A stretch of DNA of 64,000 bases from assembly GCA_002559145.1 (NCBI GenBank), contig NTXX01000005.1:1-64000 (forward strand), in the 5' to 3' direction. Origin of the DNA: Bacillus sp. AFS006103. Lineage in GTDB: Bacteria; Bacillota; Bacilli; Bacillales; Cytobacillaceae. Shown in pieces: positions 26,513 to 36,841 of this stretch (position 1 is its first letter; the number at the start of each line of letters is the position of its first letter). The notes under the pieces were generated by a model that saw nothing but the letters and a program-made list of their open reading frames with translations, had not been told where the DNA came from and searched no databases. Made by a program: the position numbers and the translations under genes.

Positions 26513-29332
26513 ATGGTTGAAAAATTAAAAGCCTGGATCGAAAAAGCAAAATCCGTATTGAATATATTTACCCATAAAAAAACGGTTAAACGAGCACGAA
26601 TCACGTATCAAGTCGTTTGGAACTTGTTTCTACTTGTATTAACTGTCGTAATCCTTGGCGGATCATTTGCAACTGGTGTGGGCGCAGGTTATTTTGCCTC
26701 ATTAGTGAAAGAGGAACCTGTCCGATCGTATGATAGCATGAAAAAAGATATTTATAATTATACAGAAACATCTGAGTTATATTTTGCAAACAATACTTAT
26801 CTTGGTAAACTTCATACCGACTTAGAACGAGAAGAAGTAAAATTGGACGATGTTTCGAATGATTTGGTCAATGCCGTAGTTGCTACCGAAGACGAATACT
26901 TCTATAAGCATAAGGGTGTTGTCCCGAAAGCTGTATTTCGAGCCGTTTTCCAAGAAGTAACTAACTCTGCGGTTCAATCAGGCGGCAGTACATTAACACA
27001 GCAGTTAATAAAAAACCAAATTTTAACCAATGAAGTCTCGTTTCAAAGGAAAGCCAATGAAATTTTACTTGCTCTTCGTTTAGAGAAATTTTTTGATAAA
27101 AAAGAAATTCTTGAAGCTTATCTCAACGTATCTACGTTAGGAAGAAATTCGTCTGGGCGAAACATTGCCGGTGTCCAAGCAGCTGCAAAAGGGATTTTTG
27201 GTAAAAAGGCGAGTGATTTAACACTTCCACAAGCCGCCTTCATTGCCGGATTGCCGCAAAGCCCATTCGGTTATACCCCATTTACAAGAGAAGGTACTAT
27301 AAAAGAACCGAAGTATCTTGAACCAGGTCTTAATCGGATGAAAACCGTCCTAAAGAGAATGTTTGACGGTGGCTATATTACCGAAAAACAATATGCAGAA
27401 GCCTCTGCCTACGATATTAAAAAGGATTTTATTAAACCGATTGCTAACCCACTGGAAAAATACCCTTGGTTAACAGTTGAAATCGAAAAGCGTTCAATCG
27501 AAGTCCTAACCACCGTCTTAGCAAAAAAGGATGGGATATCAGAGAAGGACTTGAAGAACGATGATAATCTAACCTATAAGTATCATATTCTAGCTCGTAA
27601 TGCTCTGCGTCAAAATGGCTATCAAATTCATTCAACTATTGACAAAAAAGTATATGATGCAATGCAGAAGGTTAAGGATAAATATCCATATTATGGTCCT
27701 GATAAACCTCAGGAAAAAAAGGATCCAGAAACTGGAGAAATAAAAACAGTGATGGAGCCTGCTGAAGTTGGTGCGGAACTGATCGAAAATATGACTGGAA
27801 AGATAATCAGTTTTGTTGCTGGAAGGAATTATGATGATCAACAGCTAAATCACGCAACTAATGCAATCAGACAAAACGGTTCTACCATGAAACCTCTTCT
27901 TATTTACGCTCCAGCGATGGAGTTAGGAAAAGCAGCTCCGGGGACACCGCTGCCAAACGTAGCGTTAAGCTTAGCACCCGGTAGAAGTGACCCATGGCCG
28001 CAAAACTATGACTATCGGTACAGCGGATTGGTTTCCGCAAGATATGCCCTGGCGAAATCCTATAACGTTCCAGCGGTTAAACTTTACAAAAGTATTGTGG
28101 ATCAACGGCCTGCCAAGTATCTTGAAAAAATGGGATTTACCTCTTTAACAAAAGACGATTATATCAATCTAGCTACTTCCATCGGCTCCATGACAAATGG
28201 GGTAACGATTGAAGAAAATACAAATGCTTTTAGTACCTTTGCTAATGATGGAAAATTTATTGATGCCTATATGATTGATAAAATTGTCGATAAAAACGGC
28301 AAGGTCATCTATCAGCACCAAGTAAAACCTGTTAAAGTCTTTAAACCGCAAACAGCTTATTTAACAATCGATATGATGCGAGACGTTGTTACTATGGGAA
28401 CGGCAGCAAGTGTTAGAAATCAACTAAATTTCAGTGCTGACTGGGCTGGGAAAACAGGGACGGGAAATCAGTATATAGACTCCTGGTTTGTTGCTTCAAA
28501 CCCTAACGTTACCTTTGGTCTCTGGAGAGGATATGATACACCAAAATCACTCCAGACCTCTGGAATGTCCTATAGCAGTCGGACCAATACTCTTTGGGCT
28601 CAATTAATGAACGCAGCTTATAAAATCCGACCTGATTTAATTGCTCCTAAGAAGTCGTTTAAAATGCCAAAAGGAATTGTCAGACGATCTTTTTGCGCTG
28701 TTTCAGGAATGCTTCCTTCGGAGGCTTGTTCAAAAGCCGGATTAATTGAATCTGATTATTTCAATGTCAATAATGTACCAAGAAAAGTGGATGACAGCTT
28801 AATTGAAGGAAAATTTGTTATGGTGGGTGACAAAAAATATTTAGCTCTGGATTCCACCCCAAAAGAGTTTGCCCAATTTGGTCTTATCTTAAATCCTGAT
28901 TTCATTAGAAGAATGGTTGGCAGTAACTTCCATAATTACAGTCAACTCATTCCACAAAAGGACCGTTGGGGGAAAATTCTCGTTTCAACTGCAAAAATGT
29001 ATGATGACGGGAAGAACCCTGATCGTGTCAGCTTAAATGTAAAAGGCAATACCTTAACATGGTCTAAATCCGGTAACAATGATATAGTTGGTTACCGAGT
29101 CTATCAGGGTGGAGTAAGCTCTAAAAAAGTAGGCAGTGTAGTCAATGGTTCTAAACGATCATTAAAAGTTGGTACTGGTTCCTTTTATGTAACAGCAGTG
29201 GATATTGCTGGTAAAGAGTCGGCCCCATCGAATTTGGTGGAAGCAGGGGTTAAAGTAATCCCCCCTGTAGATCCAACTAAGCCGAACGTACCCACGGACC
29301 CTAAGGTTCAAACTGAACCAACTGAACAATAA
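26513..29332 (+). CDS. Class A penicillin-binding protein with C-terminal FN3 domain
   Basis: A 939-residue bifunctional peptidoglycan synthase. One membrane anchor is at about residues 34-63. The GT51 glycosyltransferase region (about 90-265) has catalytic Glu126 in VATEDEYFY and GGSTLTQQLIKN. The transpeptidase has Ser457-Thr-Met-Lys460 (GSTMKPLL), Ser516-Tyr-Asn518, and Lys647-Thr-Gly (WAGKTGTGN). A fibronectin type III-like domain lies at about 835-915, before a Pro/Thr/Asp-rich tail. AGGTGAT precedes ATG 26513. It lies between tyrS and acsA and is divergent from tyrS; the exact PBP paralogue is not assigned. Confidence 0.95.
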   Translation: MVEKLKAWIEKAKSVLNIFTHKKTVKRARITYQVVWNLFLLVLTVVILGGSFATGVGAGYFASLVKEEPVRSYDSMKKDIYNYTETSELYFANNTYLGKLHTDLEREEVKLDDVSNDLVNAVVATEDEYFYKHKGVVPKAVFRAVFQEVTNSAVQSGGSTLTQQLIKNQILTNEVSFQRKANEILLALRLEKFFDKKEILEAYLNVSTLGRNSSGRNIAGVQAAAKGIFGKKASDLTLPQAAFIAGLPQSPFGYTPFTREGTIKEPKYLEPGLNRMKTVLKRMFDGGYITEKQYAEASAYDIKKDFIKPIANPLEKYPWLTVEIEKRSIEVLTTVLAKKDGISEKDLKNDDNLTYKYHILARNALRQNGYQIHSTIDKKVYDAMQKVKDKYPYYGPDKPQEKKDPETGEIKTVMEPAEVGAELIENMTGKIISFVAGRNYDDQQLNHATNAIRQNGSTMKPLLIYAPAMELGKAAPGTPLPNVALSLAPGRSDPWPQNYDYRYSGLVSARYALAKSYNVPAVKLYKSIVDQRPAKYLEKMGFTSLTKDDYINLATSIGSMTNGVTIEENTNAFSTFANDGKFIDAYMIDKIVDKNGKVIYQHQVKPVKVFKPQTAYLTIDMMRDVVTMGTAASVRNQLNFSADWAGKTGTGNQYIDSWFVASNPNVTFGLWRGYDTPKSLQTSGMSYSSRTNTLWAQLMNAAYKIRPDLIAPKKSFKMPKGIVRRSFCAVSGMLPSEACSKAGLIESDYFNVNNVPRKVDDSLIEGKFVMVGDKKYLALDSTPKEFAQFGLILNPDFIRRMVGSNFHNYSQLIPQKDRWGKILVSTAKMYDDGKNPDRVSLNVKGNTLTWSKSGNNDIVGYRVYQGGVSSKKVGSVVNGSKRSLKVGTGSFYVTAVDIAGKESAPSNLVEAGVKVIPPVDPTKPNVPTDPKVQTEPTEQ

Positions 29333-29336
29333 ATGG

Positions 29337-29371
29337 AAAAACCCGCACCGATTGCCGGTGTGGGTTTTTCT
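29337..29371 (+). terminator. PBP gene terminator
   Basis: The 14-base perfect stem AAAAACCCGCACCG/CGGTGTGGGTTTTT, with loop ATTGC, may serve acsA on the other strand too. Confidence 0.93.
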
Positions 29372-29395
29372 GTACTTTTATTTTGGCGGGACTAA

Positions 29396-31114
29396 TTAAT
29401 CCTCCATTGTCGAAAGATCACCTGTTGGTAGGTTAAGCTCCCAGGCCTTTAACACACGTCTCATAATCTTACCGCTTCTTGTTTTCGGCAGTTTATCACG
29501 GAAATCAATTTCACGTGGGGCTGCATGGGCCGCCAGACCTCTTTTTACAAATTGGCGGATTTCTTCTTTTAGTTCGTCCGTTGCTTCATAGCCGTCTCTG
29601 AGAGCAATAAATGCCTTAATGATTTCACCGCGAACCGGGTCCGGTTTGCCGATGACACCGGCTTCAGCAACAGCAGGATGCTCGACAAGCTTGCTTTCTA
29701 CTTCAAACGGTCCAACGCGCTCGCCTGAGGTCATAATGACGTCATCGACACGGCCCTGGAACCAGAAATATCCATCTTCATCCATGTAAGCGGAATCTCC
29801 TGACACGTACCAGTCACCAGGCATAAAGTAAGATTCATACTTCTCCGGATTATTCCAAATGGTATGCATCATCGAAGGCCAGCCTTTTTTAATCGCAAGG
29901 TTCCCCATCCGATATGGCGGAAGTTCAATCCCTTGATTGTCAACAATCGCTGCCTCTACACCTGGAATCGGTTTTCCCATCGAACCAGGTTTGATCTCCA
30001 TACATGGATAGTTACTAATAAGCTGAGCACCAGTTTCAGTCATCCACCAATTATCATGAATACGCTTATTGAATACCTTTGACCCCCACTTAACCACCTC
30101 TGGGTTCAATGGTTCACCCACGCTTAGGACATGGCGGAGGCTGCTCAAATTAAATTTCTTTACTAATTCATCGCCCGCACCCATTAACATCCGAAATGCC
30201 GTTGGTGCACTGTACCATACAGTTACCCCGAAGTCTTCAATCATTTGGTACCAAGATTCAGGACTAAAGCGGCCGCCAACAATTACGTTCGAGGTTCCTG
30301 TTAGCCATGGTCCAAAGATTCCGTAGGTGGTCCCTGTTACCCATCCTGGGTCCGCTGTACACCAGTACACATCGTCTTCTTTTAAATCAAGAACCCATTT
30401 AGCTGTTTGATAATGCTGAATCATTGCATTATGTACATGCAAAACGCCTTTTGGTTTACCAGTAGAGCCAGATGTGTAATGGAGGATTAGACCGTCCGTT
30501 CTGTCCACCCATTCAATACGAAGATTCTTACTTGCTCCTTCAAATTTTTTCAAGAAATCAATATATGGACCTTGTTCATCCACATTACTTCCAATGAGGA
30601 AAATATGCTTCAAAGCAGGCAGGTCTTGTACCGGTACCCGGTCTAACAGTTCAGGAGTCGTCACCAAAACTTTTGCTTCACTGTCTTGCAGACGGTCCCT
30701 GACAGCCCCTTCCATGAATGCTTCAAATAAAGGGCCAACGATTGCCCCAAGTTTAATGGCACCTAAAACCGTAAAGTAAAGTTCAGGAGAGCGCGGCATA
30801 AAAATAAAAACACGGTCACCTTTTTCTACATCTCCGTATGTTTTCAACACATTTCCGGCTTTGTTTGATAAGTCTTTCATTTCCTTAAAGGTGTACTTCT
30901 CATTTCTAGCACCATCACGATAGTAAAGAGCCACTTTATTTTTACGAAAGGTCTTCGCATGACGGTCAATGGCCTCATATGCCATATTGACAAGCCCCGT
31001 TTCACTCCATGTAAACTCTTTTTCAGTTTCTTTCCAGTCAAATTGCTTGTACACTTCTTGATAATTACCTAGATTATGATCTCCTTGCACAACTGGCAAC
31101 GCTTCCACTTTCAT
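29396..31114 (-). CDS. acsA: Acetyl-CoA synthetase
   Basis: Converts acetate, ATP and CoA to acetyl-CoA, allowing regrowth on acetate. The 572-residue ANL enzyme has YTSGSTGKPKGVLHVHN, NWWMTETGAQ, the FQGRVDDVIMTSGERVG hinge, and the catalytic/acetylation lysine in LPKTRSGKIMRR near the C-terminus. In B. subtilis that lysine is acetylated by AcuA and freed by AcuC and SrtN; both acu genes are divergent next door. ATG 31114 follows AAGGGGGAG. It has a consensus-like promoter; no convincing cre was seen in the 221-base divergent region. Confidence 0.97.
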   Translation of the reverse strand: MKVEALPVVQGDHNLGNYQEVYKQFDWKETEKEFTWSETGLVNMAYEAIDRHAKTFRKNKVALYYRDGARNEKYTFKEMKDLSNKAGNVLKTYGDVEKGDRVFIFMPRSPELYFTVLGAIKLGAIVGPLFEAFMEGAVRDRLQDSEAKVLVTTPELLDRVPVQDLPALKHIFLIGSNVDEQGPYIDFLKKFEGASKNLRIEWVDRTDGLILHYTSGSTGKPKGVLHVHNAMIQHYQTAKWVLDLKEDDVYWCTADPGWVTGTTYGIFGPWLTGTSNVIVGGRFSPESWYQMIEDFGVTVWYSAPTAFRMLMGAGDELVKKFNLSSLRHVLSVGEPLNPEVVKWGSKVFNKRIHDNWWMTETGAQLISNYPCMEIKPGSMGKPIPGVEAAIVDNQGIELPPYRMGNLAIKKGWPSMMHTIWNNPEKYESYFMPGDWYVSGDSAYMDEDGYFWFQGRVDDVIMTSGERVGPFEVESKLVEHPAVAEAGVIGKPDPVRGEIIKAFIALRDGYEATDELKEEIRQFVKRGLAAHAAPREIDFRDKLPKTRSGKIMRRVLKAWELNLPTGDLSTMED

Positions 31115-31145
31115 TAATGCTCCCCCTTTGGCCTTATTGTAAATT

Positions 31146-31174
31146 ATTATAGTACAAATATAAACAATTCACAA
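31146..31174 (-). promoter_or_regulatory. acsA promoter
   Basis: TTGTGA (31169-31174) and TATAAT (31146-31151) are 17 bases apart on the minus strand, 32 bases ahead of the acsA start. Confidence 0.65.
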
Positions 31175-31335
31175 TTTTTAAAATTGTATTATATATTTAT
31201 TTTTTTACTTTTATATACAAAAAGTCAATAATTATTTACTTTAAGACAGAAAATTTTGTGAAGTTACTTTTCCCTAATAGATTTTATGTATAATAGAATT
31301 ATTAATGGAATCATTTTTCCAAGGTAGGTGACCGT

Positions 31336-31968
31336 ATGGAACACAAAAAGACATACAATGCCAAACAATTAAAAACATCTCATGGGTCTTTAATTGTTGA
31401 AGGGCCTATAACTTCAGATAAGCTTGCCGGCTACGAATTTCATGAGGATCTCATTGCATTTCGTCCGCCAGCGCAGCAGCATCAGGCTTTAGTTGGAATT
31501 GCAGAGCTTCCCGAAGGCAGAATTATTATTGCTAGACACCGGAACACCATTATTGGTTATGCTACTTTTCTATATCCCGATCCGCTTGAACGATGGTCAG
31601 AAGGGAAAATGGATAATTTAATCGAATTAGGGGCCATCGAGGTAATTCCTCAATTTAGAGGTTGCGCTGTTGGGAAAAACCTATTAATTGTCTCGATGAT
31701 GGATGATGCGATGGAAGATTATCTTACCATTACCACTGAGTATTATTGGCACTGGGATTTAAAGGGGACCAAACTAAATGTGTGGGAGTACAGAAAGATC
31801 ATGGAGAAAATGATGAATGCGGGCGGCCTTGAGTGGTATGCAACCGATGATCCTGAAATTTGTTCGCACCCTGCCAACTGTCTCATGGCTAGGATGGGTA
31901 AAAGAATTGATACAGAAACTATCCAAAAATTTGACCGTCTCAGATTTATGAACCGGTTTATGTACTAA
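31336..31968 (+). CDS. acuA: Protein acetyltransferase AcuA (GNAT)
   Basis: A 210-residue GNAT enzyme that acetylates and switches off AcsA in B. subtilis. The acetyl-CoA loop region VIPQFRGCAVGKNLL fits the Q/RxxGxG/A motif, preceded by the LIELGAIEV strand. The N-terminal region is about 60 residues. AGGTAGGTGACC precedes ATG 31336. It is the first gene of acuABC, divergent from its target acsA. A -10-like TATAAT lies at 31289-31294, with a weak -35. Confidence 0.95.
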   Translation: MEHKKTYNAKQLKTSHGSLIVEGPITSDKLAGYEFHEDLIAFRPPAQQHQALVGIAELPEGRIIIARHRNTIIGYATFLYPDPLERWSEGKMDNLIELGAIEVIPQFRGCAVGKNLLIVSMMDDAMEDYLTITTEYYWHWDLKGTKLNVWEYRKIMEKMMNAGGLEWYATDDPEICSHPANCLMARMGKRIDTETIQKFDRLRFMNRFMY

Positions 31969-32007
31969 TTATTTTCCTGATATTTTCTGGGTAAGGGGGA
32001 TTTTTTA

Positions 32008-32655
32008 ATGATCGTAGAACAAATCATGAAAACTGATGTTGCAACACTTCTGCCAACAGATACCATTGCGGATGCAATCCAATTAATGGAGTCTAGAAAA
32101 ATACGTCATATTCCAATAATTAATCAAGAGAATCATTTAGTTGGACTTGTCACTGTCTCGAAAATACATGAGGCGACTCCATCCATTTTTCATGCAAATG
32201 AGCATCCGGAAGACATGAAAAAGCCACTTGAGGCGATTATGGAACGAAATGTCATTACTGGACACCCACTTGATTTCGTCGAGGAAGTGGCAGGCCTTTT
32301 CTATGAGCATAAAATCAGCTGTCTTCCAATCATAAATAACCGTGAATTGGTTGGAATTTTGACCGAAACAGATTTGCTGCGGACATTGGTTGAATTAACA
32401 GGGGCCCATCAGCCAGGCTCACAAATTGAAATTAAGATTCCTAATCTTGCTGGTAAGCTCAGTGAAATTACCGCTGTGATTAAAAACCGGAAAGCAAATA
32501 TTTTGAGTGTATTGGTTTATCCTGATAAAACGGATGAGCAATTTAAAATACTAGTGATTAGATTGCAAACAATGAATCCTACCGTATTAATTCAAGACCT
32601 AAGACAGGCGGGCTTCCATGTATTATGGCCCAATCTTCCGGGGATTTCACTATGA
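32008..32655 (+). CDS. acuB: AcuB, CBS-domain and ACT-domain protein
   Basis: A 215-residue protein with two CBS domains (about 1-60 and 75-132; [23 protein letters not shown] and [21 protein letters not shown]) and a C-terminal ACT-like domain (about 140-210). CBS pairs bind adenine nucleotides, so AcuB could sense energy state for the acetate switch. Its precise role is not established. AAGGGGG precedes ATG 32008; it lies 39 bases after acuA and overlaps acuC as ATGA. Confidence 0.94.
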   Translation: MIVEQIMKTDVATLLPTDTIADAIQLMESRKIRHIPIINQENHLVGLVTVSKIHEATPSIFHANEHPEDMKKPLEAIMERNVITGHPLDFVEEVAGLFYEHKISCLPIINNRELVGILTETDLLRTLVELTGAHQPGSQIEIKIPNLAGKLSEITAVIKNRKANILSVLVYPDKTDEQFKILVIRLQTMNPTVLIQDLRQAGFHVLWPNLPGISL

Positions 32656-33824
32656 GCGATAAGTGTTCGTTTATTTTTTCAGAAGCGTCGTTGAACTATA
32701 AATTCAGCACTCAGCATCCTTTCGACCAATTCCGGCTTAAATTAACAGTGGACTTATTAGAGAAGATCAATGCTCTTAACCCAGAAGATGTCATCCCGCC
32801 AAGAATGGCCACAGTGGAAGAGTTAGCCTTAATACACGACGCAAGCTACATAGAGGCTGTAAAAAAGGCAGGGAATGGCCAATTACCCTTAGAGATAGCC
32901 GAAAACTATGGCATTGGCACAGAAGATACTCCTATATTTCCTAACATGCATGAAGCAAGCGCCCTACTTGTGGGCGGTACATTAACGGCCGTCGACGAGG
33001 TGATGACTGGAAAGTCACTCCATTCACTCCATCTTGGTGGGGGTTTGCATCACGGATTCAGGGGAAAAGCATCAGGATTTTGCGTGTATAATGACAGCTC
33101 GGTCGCCATCAAATACCTTCAGGAAAAATATAATGCTCGTGTTTTATATGTGGACACTGATGCGCATCATGGAGATGGCGTTCAGTGGTCCTTCTATGAT
33201 GACCCAAAGGTCTGTACCTTATCGATTCATGAAACAGGTAGATATTTATTTCCTGGTACCGGCAATGTGAATGAGCGCGGTCAGGGGTTAGGCTACGGCT
33301 ATTCTTACAACATACCAGTCGATGCCTTTACTGAGGATGAATCATGGCTCTACGCCTATTCACAAGCGTTTAGAGAAGTGGCTGAGTTTTTTAAACCAGA
33401 TGTGATTCTTACTCAAAATGGCGCAGACTCCCATTATTTAGATCCTTTAACACACCTTTCATCAACAATGAAGATTTACCGAGAGATCCCAAGGCTTGCG
33501 CATGAAATAGCCCACCAATATTGTAACGGAAAATGGATTGCAGTCGGCGGCGGAGGATATGATATCTGGAGGGTAGTCCCAAGAGCATGGGCATTAATCT
33601 GGCTTGAAATGACAGAAAACTCAAACTGTTATGGAAGTTTGCCAAGGGAATGGTTAGATTCCTGGCAAAAGGAATCACCAGTATTATTACCAAAGGAATG
33701 GGACGACCCAGATAACTTATATACGCCTATCCCTCGAAAAGCTGAGATCACTGAAAAGAATTTATTAACTCTTGAAAAAGCACTCTACCCAATTAGAAGC
33801 CAGCAAAAAAGCGAATCGGTTTAA
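32652..33824 (+). CDS. acuC: Protein deacetylase AcuC (class I HDAC family)
   Basis: A 390-residue zinc-dependent deacetylase that reactivates acetylated AcsA in B. subtilis. The catalytic pair His133-His134 in [10 protein letters not shown], the zinc ligands Asp170 and His172 in [13 protein letters not shown], the third ligand in [10 protein letters not shown], and GGGGYD near the C-terminus are intact. ATG 32652 overlaps the acuB stop (ATGA), so translation is coupled. The Na+-motor genes motPS that I recall between acuC and ccpA in B. subtilis are absent. Confidence 0.95.
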   Translation: MSDKCSFIFSEASLNYKFSTQHPFDQFRLKLTVDLLEKINALNPEDVIPPRMATVEELALIHDASYIEAVKKAGNGQLPLEIAENYGIGTEDTPIFPNMHEASALLVGGTLTAVDEVMTGKSLHSLHLGGGLHHGFRGKASGFCVYNDSSVAIKYLQEKYNARVLYVDTDAHHGDGVQWSFYDDPKVCTLSIHETGRYLFPGTGNVNERGQGLGYGYSYNIPVDAFTEDESWLYAYSQAFREVAEFFKPDVILTQNGADSHYLDPLTHLSSTMKIYREIPRLAHEIAHQYCNGKWIAVGGGGYDIWRVVPRAWALIWLEMTENSNCYGSLPREWLDSWQKESPVLLPKEWDDPDNLYTPIPRKAEITEKNLLTLEKALYPIRSQQKSESV

Positions 33825-33860
33825 AAAAAATGGATTGACCAATTACGGTCAACCCATTTT
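33825..33860. terminator. Bidirectional terminator acuC/ccpA
   Basis: The stem AAAATGG.TTGACC/GGTCAA.CCATTTT is flanked by A-run and T-run between two convergent genes. Confidence 0.92.
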
Positions 33861-33861
33861 C

Positions 33862-34860
33862 TTATTTCGTTGATTGTCGGTGTTCGATCCGATGTGGAAG
33901 AACCACAACTTGTTCTGATACCTTTTCTTTGTTCATTAATTTAGTTAACAGTCGCATTGCAACTGCGCCGATATCATATAATGGCTGAATGATTGTTGTT
34001 AGCTGCGGGCGGACCATGAGTGAGAGCCTGGTGTTGTCAGATGTGATTACCTCAAAATCTTCAGGGATCTTATAGCCTTTGTCCTCTGCACCATGTACAA
34101 CGCCAAGTGCCATTTCATCCGATCCTACCAAGATAGCTGTCGGCCTGTCAGCGGCTTCAAGCAGCTTTTCTATCGCTTCAATCCCTGAGTCGTACGTATA
34201 ATCTCCTTCAACCACTAGTTCTTCATTGTAAGGAATACCGGATTCTGCTAACGCCCTTTGATATCCTCTCAGCTTTTTGAATGTATTTTTAGGTTCATGA
34301 AGTGGTCCAACAACAAAAGCAATATTTTTATGACCTTTTTCAATAAATTCCTTGATCGAGTCATAAACCGCTTCTTCATAATCAATATTTACTGAAGGCA
34401 TTGTGCTTGATTCTTCAATCGAGCCTGCCAGCACAATTGGTACAGGTGATTTTCCAAATTCCTCGACATGCTCTGCAGTAATATTTCCACCCATGAAGAC
34501 TAATCCATCCACTTGTTTACCAAGCATGGTATTGAGCAAATGCAATTCTTTATCTTTGTTCTGATCCGAATTACTTAAAATAATATTGTACTTATACATC
34601 GTTGCGATATCTTCTATCCCACGGGCCAATTCGGCAAAAAAGATATTTGAAATATCCGGAATAATAACCCCGACTGTTGTGGTCTTTTTGCTGGCTAAGC
34701 CTCTAGCAACCGCATTCGGTCGGTAGCCTAGCCTATCAATTACATCCAGCACCTTTTTTCGAGTTACCGGCTTTACATTCGGATTCCCGTTAACTACACG
34801 GGAAACGGTTGCCATTGAAACATTGGCTTCTCTTGCTACATCATAAATAGTAATATTCAC
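33862..34860 (-). CDS. ccpA: Catabolite control protein A
   Basis: A 332-residue LacI-family regulator that binds cre sites together with phosphorylated HPr (Ser46-P) or Crh. The helix-turn-helix is residues 3-25 ([20 protein letters not shown]) with the hinge [13 protein letters not shown]. The periplasmic-binding-like domain follows, with the effector region near [12 protein letters not shown]. The start is GTG 34860 with AGGAGAG upstream. Likely targets in this window are ackA, megL and perhaps ccpA itself. aroA is upstream on the same strand but is separated by a terminator. Confidence 0.98.
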   Translation of the reverse strand: MNITIYDVAREANVSMATVSRVVNGNPNVKPVTRKKVLDVIDRLGYRPNAVARGLASKKTTTVGVIIPDISNIFFAELARGIEDIATMYKYNIILSNSDQNKDKELHLLNTMLGKQVDGLVFMGGNITAEHVEEFGKSPVPIVLAGSIEESSTMPSVNIDYEEAVYDSIKEFIEKGHKNIAFVVGPLHEPKNTFKKLRGYQRALAESGIPYNEELVVEGDYTYDSGIEAIEKLLEAADRPTAILVGSDEMALGVVHGAEDKGYKIPEDFEVITSDNTRLSLMVRPQLTTIIQPLYDIGAVAMRLLTKLMNKEKVSEQVVVLPHRIEHRQSTK

Positions 34861-34880
34861 TTAACACACTCTCCTAAAAC

Positions 34881-34961
34881 GAACATCGTTTTCATTATTT
34901 TACTTCAGCTTGTATAAAATTAATCATTTAGTTTTTGTTTTTGTTTGTGAGAACGTAAACA
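34881..34961 (-). promoter_or_regulatory. Two degenerate cre-like sites upstream of ccpA
   Basis: TGAAAACGATGTTC on the minus strand (34881-34894) and TGAGAACGTAAACA on the plus strand (34948-34961) match the cre consensus with two and one core mismatches. Both lie within 100 bases of the ccpA start. Autoregulation is possible but unproven. Confidence 0.4.
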
Positions 34962-35060
34962 ATCTTTAATATGTATTTAATGATACGACAAGAAGTTCAA
35001 AGCCGCAATTGCATTTGTCAACATTTTTCACAAAGTTACTAAATATTATCATAAAAATAT

Positions 35061-35097
35061 AAAAAACCTTCTGCACTGAAATCGCAAAAGGTTTTTT
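35061..35097 (-). terminator. aroA terminator
   Basis: The stem AAAAAACCTT.GC/GC.AAGGTTTTTT is followed by T-rich sequence on the minus strand, separating aroA from ccpA. Confidence 0.85.
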
Positions 35098-35118
35098 ATA
35101 TAATCTATCCATTTGAAA

Positions 35119-36198
35119 TTAAAGTCGTACGTAGTTAGATGCAAGCAGTTCATTATAGAATTTTTCAAACTGATCTAGATCCATTTGCTGCTTTTGATCC
35201 GAGAGTGCCACAGCAGGATCTGGATGAACCTCTGCCATAACACCGTCTGCACCAATCGCAATCGCTGCTTTCGCACATGGTAATAATAAATCTCTTCTAC
35301 CTGTTGAGTGCGTTACGTCAACCATTACAGGTAAATGGGTTTCCTGTTTCAAAATCGGAACTGCTGAAATATCAAGGGTGTTTCTTGTCGCACGTTCGTA
35401 TGTCCTTATGCCACGCTCACAAAGAATAATTTGCCCATTCCCTTGTGCGGCAATGTATTCGGCCGCATTGATAAATTCTTCGATTGTCGCCGCAATTCCT
35501 CTTTTTAACAGAATTGGTTTCTTTACCGAGCCGGCTGCTTTTAACAGTTCAAAGTTTTGCATATTACGCGCACCAATTTGGATGACATCGATATAATCTA
35601 TAGCCATTTCAATATCAGCCGGGCTCACTATTTCACTGATCACTGCCATATCAAATTCCTTGGCCACACGTTTCAAGATTTTTAATCCTTCAACGCCCAA
35701 CCCTTGAAAATCATATGGAGAAGTTCTTGGTTTATAAGCGCCGCCACGCAGAAGTTTCAAACCTTTTTCCTGCATTGATTTTGCCACAGTTGCCACTTGC
35801 TCATAGGATTCTACGGCACATGGACCAAATACAAAGTGAGGTTTTCCATCGCCAATATTTTCACCTTTCAGAGTGACAATTGTGTCTTGGGGCTGCTTTT
35901 TCCGAGAGACTAATAACGCTTTACTATGGTCATCCTGTTGCAGGTCAAGACCCGCTTTAAAAATCTCTTTGAAAATATGGTCAATGGTTGAATTATCAAA
36001 AGGGCCATCATTATGCTCTTTAATAATATCAAGCATTCTTCTTTCACGGACAGGGTCGTAACGGTAAACCCCTTGGTTTTCTTTCACCCGCCCAATATCT
36101 TGGACAAGCACAGCTCTTTCATTAATTAACCTCAGCAATTCTAGGTTTAGTTCATCGACACGCGACCTCAATTGTTCTAATTCAATCTTCTTGCCCAT
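35119..36198 (-). CDS. aroA: Bifunctional chorismate mutase / DAHP synthase
   Basis: A 359-residue fusion typical of bacilli. Residues 1-90 form an AroQ-type chorismate mutase ([23 protein letters not shown]); residues about 110-355 are the class I-beta DAHP synthase ([57 protein letters not shown]). It condenses PEP with erythrose 4-phosphate to open the aromatic pathway; the mutase domain gives feedback control by prephenate and chorismate in B. subtilis. The start is ATG 36198 behind a modest purine-rich site. Confidence 0.97.
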   Translation of the reverse strand: MGKKIELEQLRSRVDELNLELLRLINERAVLVQDIGRVKENQGVYRYDPVRERRMLDIIKEHNDGPFDNSTIDHIFKEIFKAGLDLQQDDHSKALLVSRKKQPQDTIVTLKGENIGDGKPHFVFGPCAVESYEQVATVAKSMQEKGLKLLRGGAYKPRTSPYDFQGLGVEGLKILKRVAKEFDMAVISEIVSPADIEMAIDYIDVIQIGARNMQNFELLKAAGSVKKPILLKRGIAATIEEFINAAEYIAAQGNGQIILCERGIRTYERATRNTLDISAVPILKQETHLPVMVDVTHSTGRRDLLLPCAKAAIAIGADGVMAEVHPDPAVALSDQKQQMDLDQFEKFYNELLASNYVRL

Positions 36199-36415
36199 CT
36201 TCCGTCCCCGTCCTTTCCTCAGCTAAACAGAACTGCATTTAATGAGAGCGTTCTGTATGCCTAAAGTCCATCTGTCATAGGATTATTGTTTACAACCTAA
36301 AAATTTAAATATTATAACATTTTAATAATTAGGGTTTATTATATCGGATATCATTTGGTTTGTCACTTATTTTTTCTTTAATGATTAAACGCTTTTAAGT
36401 GCTAAAGTGTTTTTG

Positions 36416-36745
36416 TTAATTTTCCCCAAAAGCACTGGTCAAAGACCGACTTGTAATTTTCCAGTGAGAAGCATTCCATAAAGGCTCTCCATTTGAGAAC
36501 AAGATGGTTTGTGGTGATTCATGTTTGATTTGGAACTTTTCTGCTACTTCATTGGATAACGGACGGGAATCCTGAACAGCTAAGAAATAAGTAGGTACAG
36601 CTTGATTCTCATTTGCAAATTTTTCATATTCCTTATATGCAGCATGGCTAATTGGACAGGTTAAACTATGCTTTAAGAGAAAAAACTTACTCTCCTTTTT
36701 TATAACGTCATCAAATTGTTCAATCGAATCAATCTTCTCTAACAT
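36416..36745 (-). CDS. brxC: Monothiol bacilliredoxin BrxC (YtxJ)
   Basis: A 109-residue thioredoxin-fold protein of the YtxJ family. The active site is a single-cysteine motif, TCPIS, with Cys30. In bacillithiol-making bacteria it removes bacillithiol from oxidised proteins. ATG 36745 has GGAGG 9 bases upstream; an in-frame extension of 28 residues has no such site. It is the last gene of ytxG-ytxH-brxC; a stable hairpin precedes it. Confidence 0.92.
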   Translation of the reverse strand: MLEKIDSIEQFDDVIKKESKFFLLKHSLTCPISHAAYKEYEKFANENQAVPTYFLAVQDSRPLSNEVAEKFQIKHESPQTILFSNGEPLWNASHWKITSRSLTSAFGEN

Positions 36746-36770
36746 GTGTACATACCTCCAGAAATAAAAT

Positions 36771-36803
36771 AAACGGTGAAGTAATTTTATCACTCCACCG
36801 TTT
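36771..36803 (-). terminator. Hairpin between ytxH and brxC
   Basis: The stem AAACGGTGAAGT/ACTCCACCGTTT with one mismatch is followed by T-rich sequence. As it lies inside an apparent operon, it may be a partial terminator that lowers brxC expression. Confidence 0.65.
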
Positions 36804-36841
36804 GTATCACAAATAATCAGATTTAGCATGCTGCTAATTTT

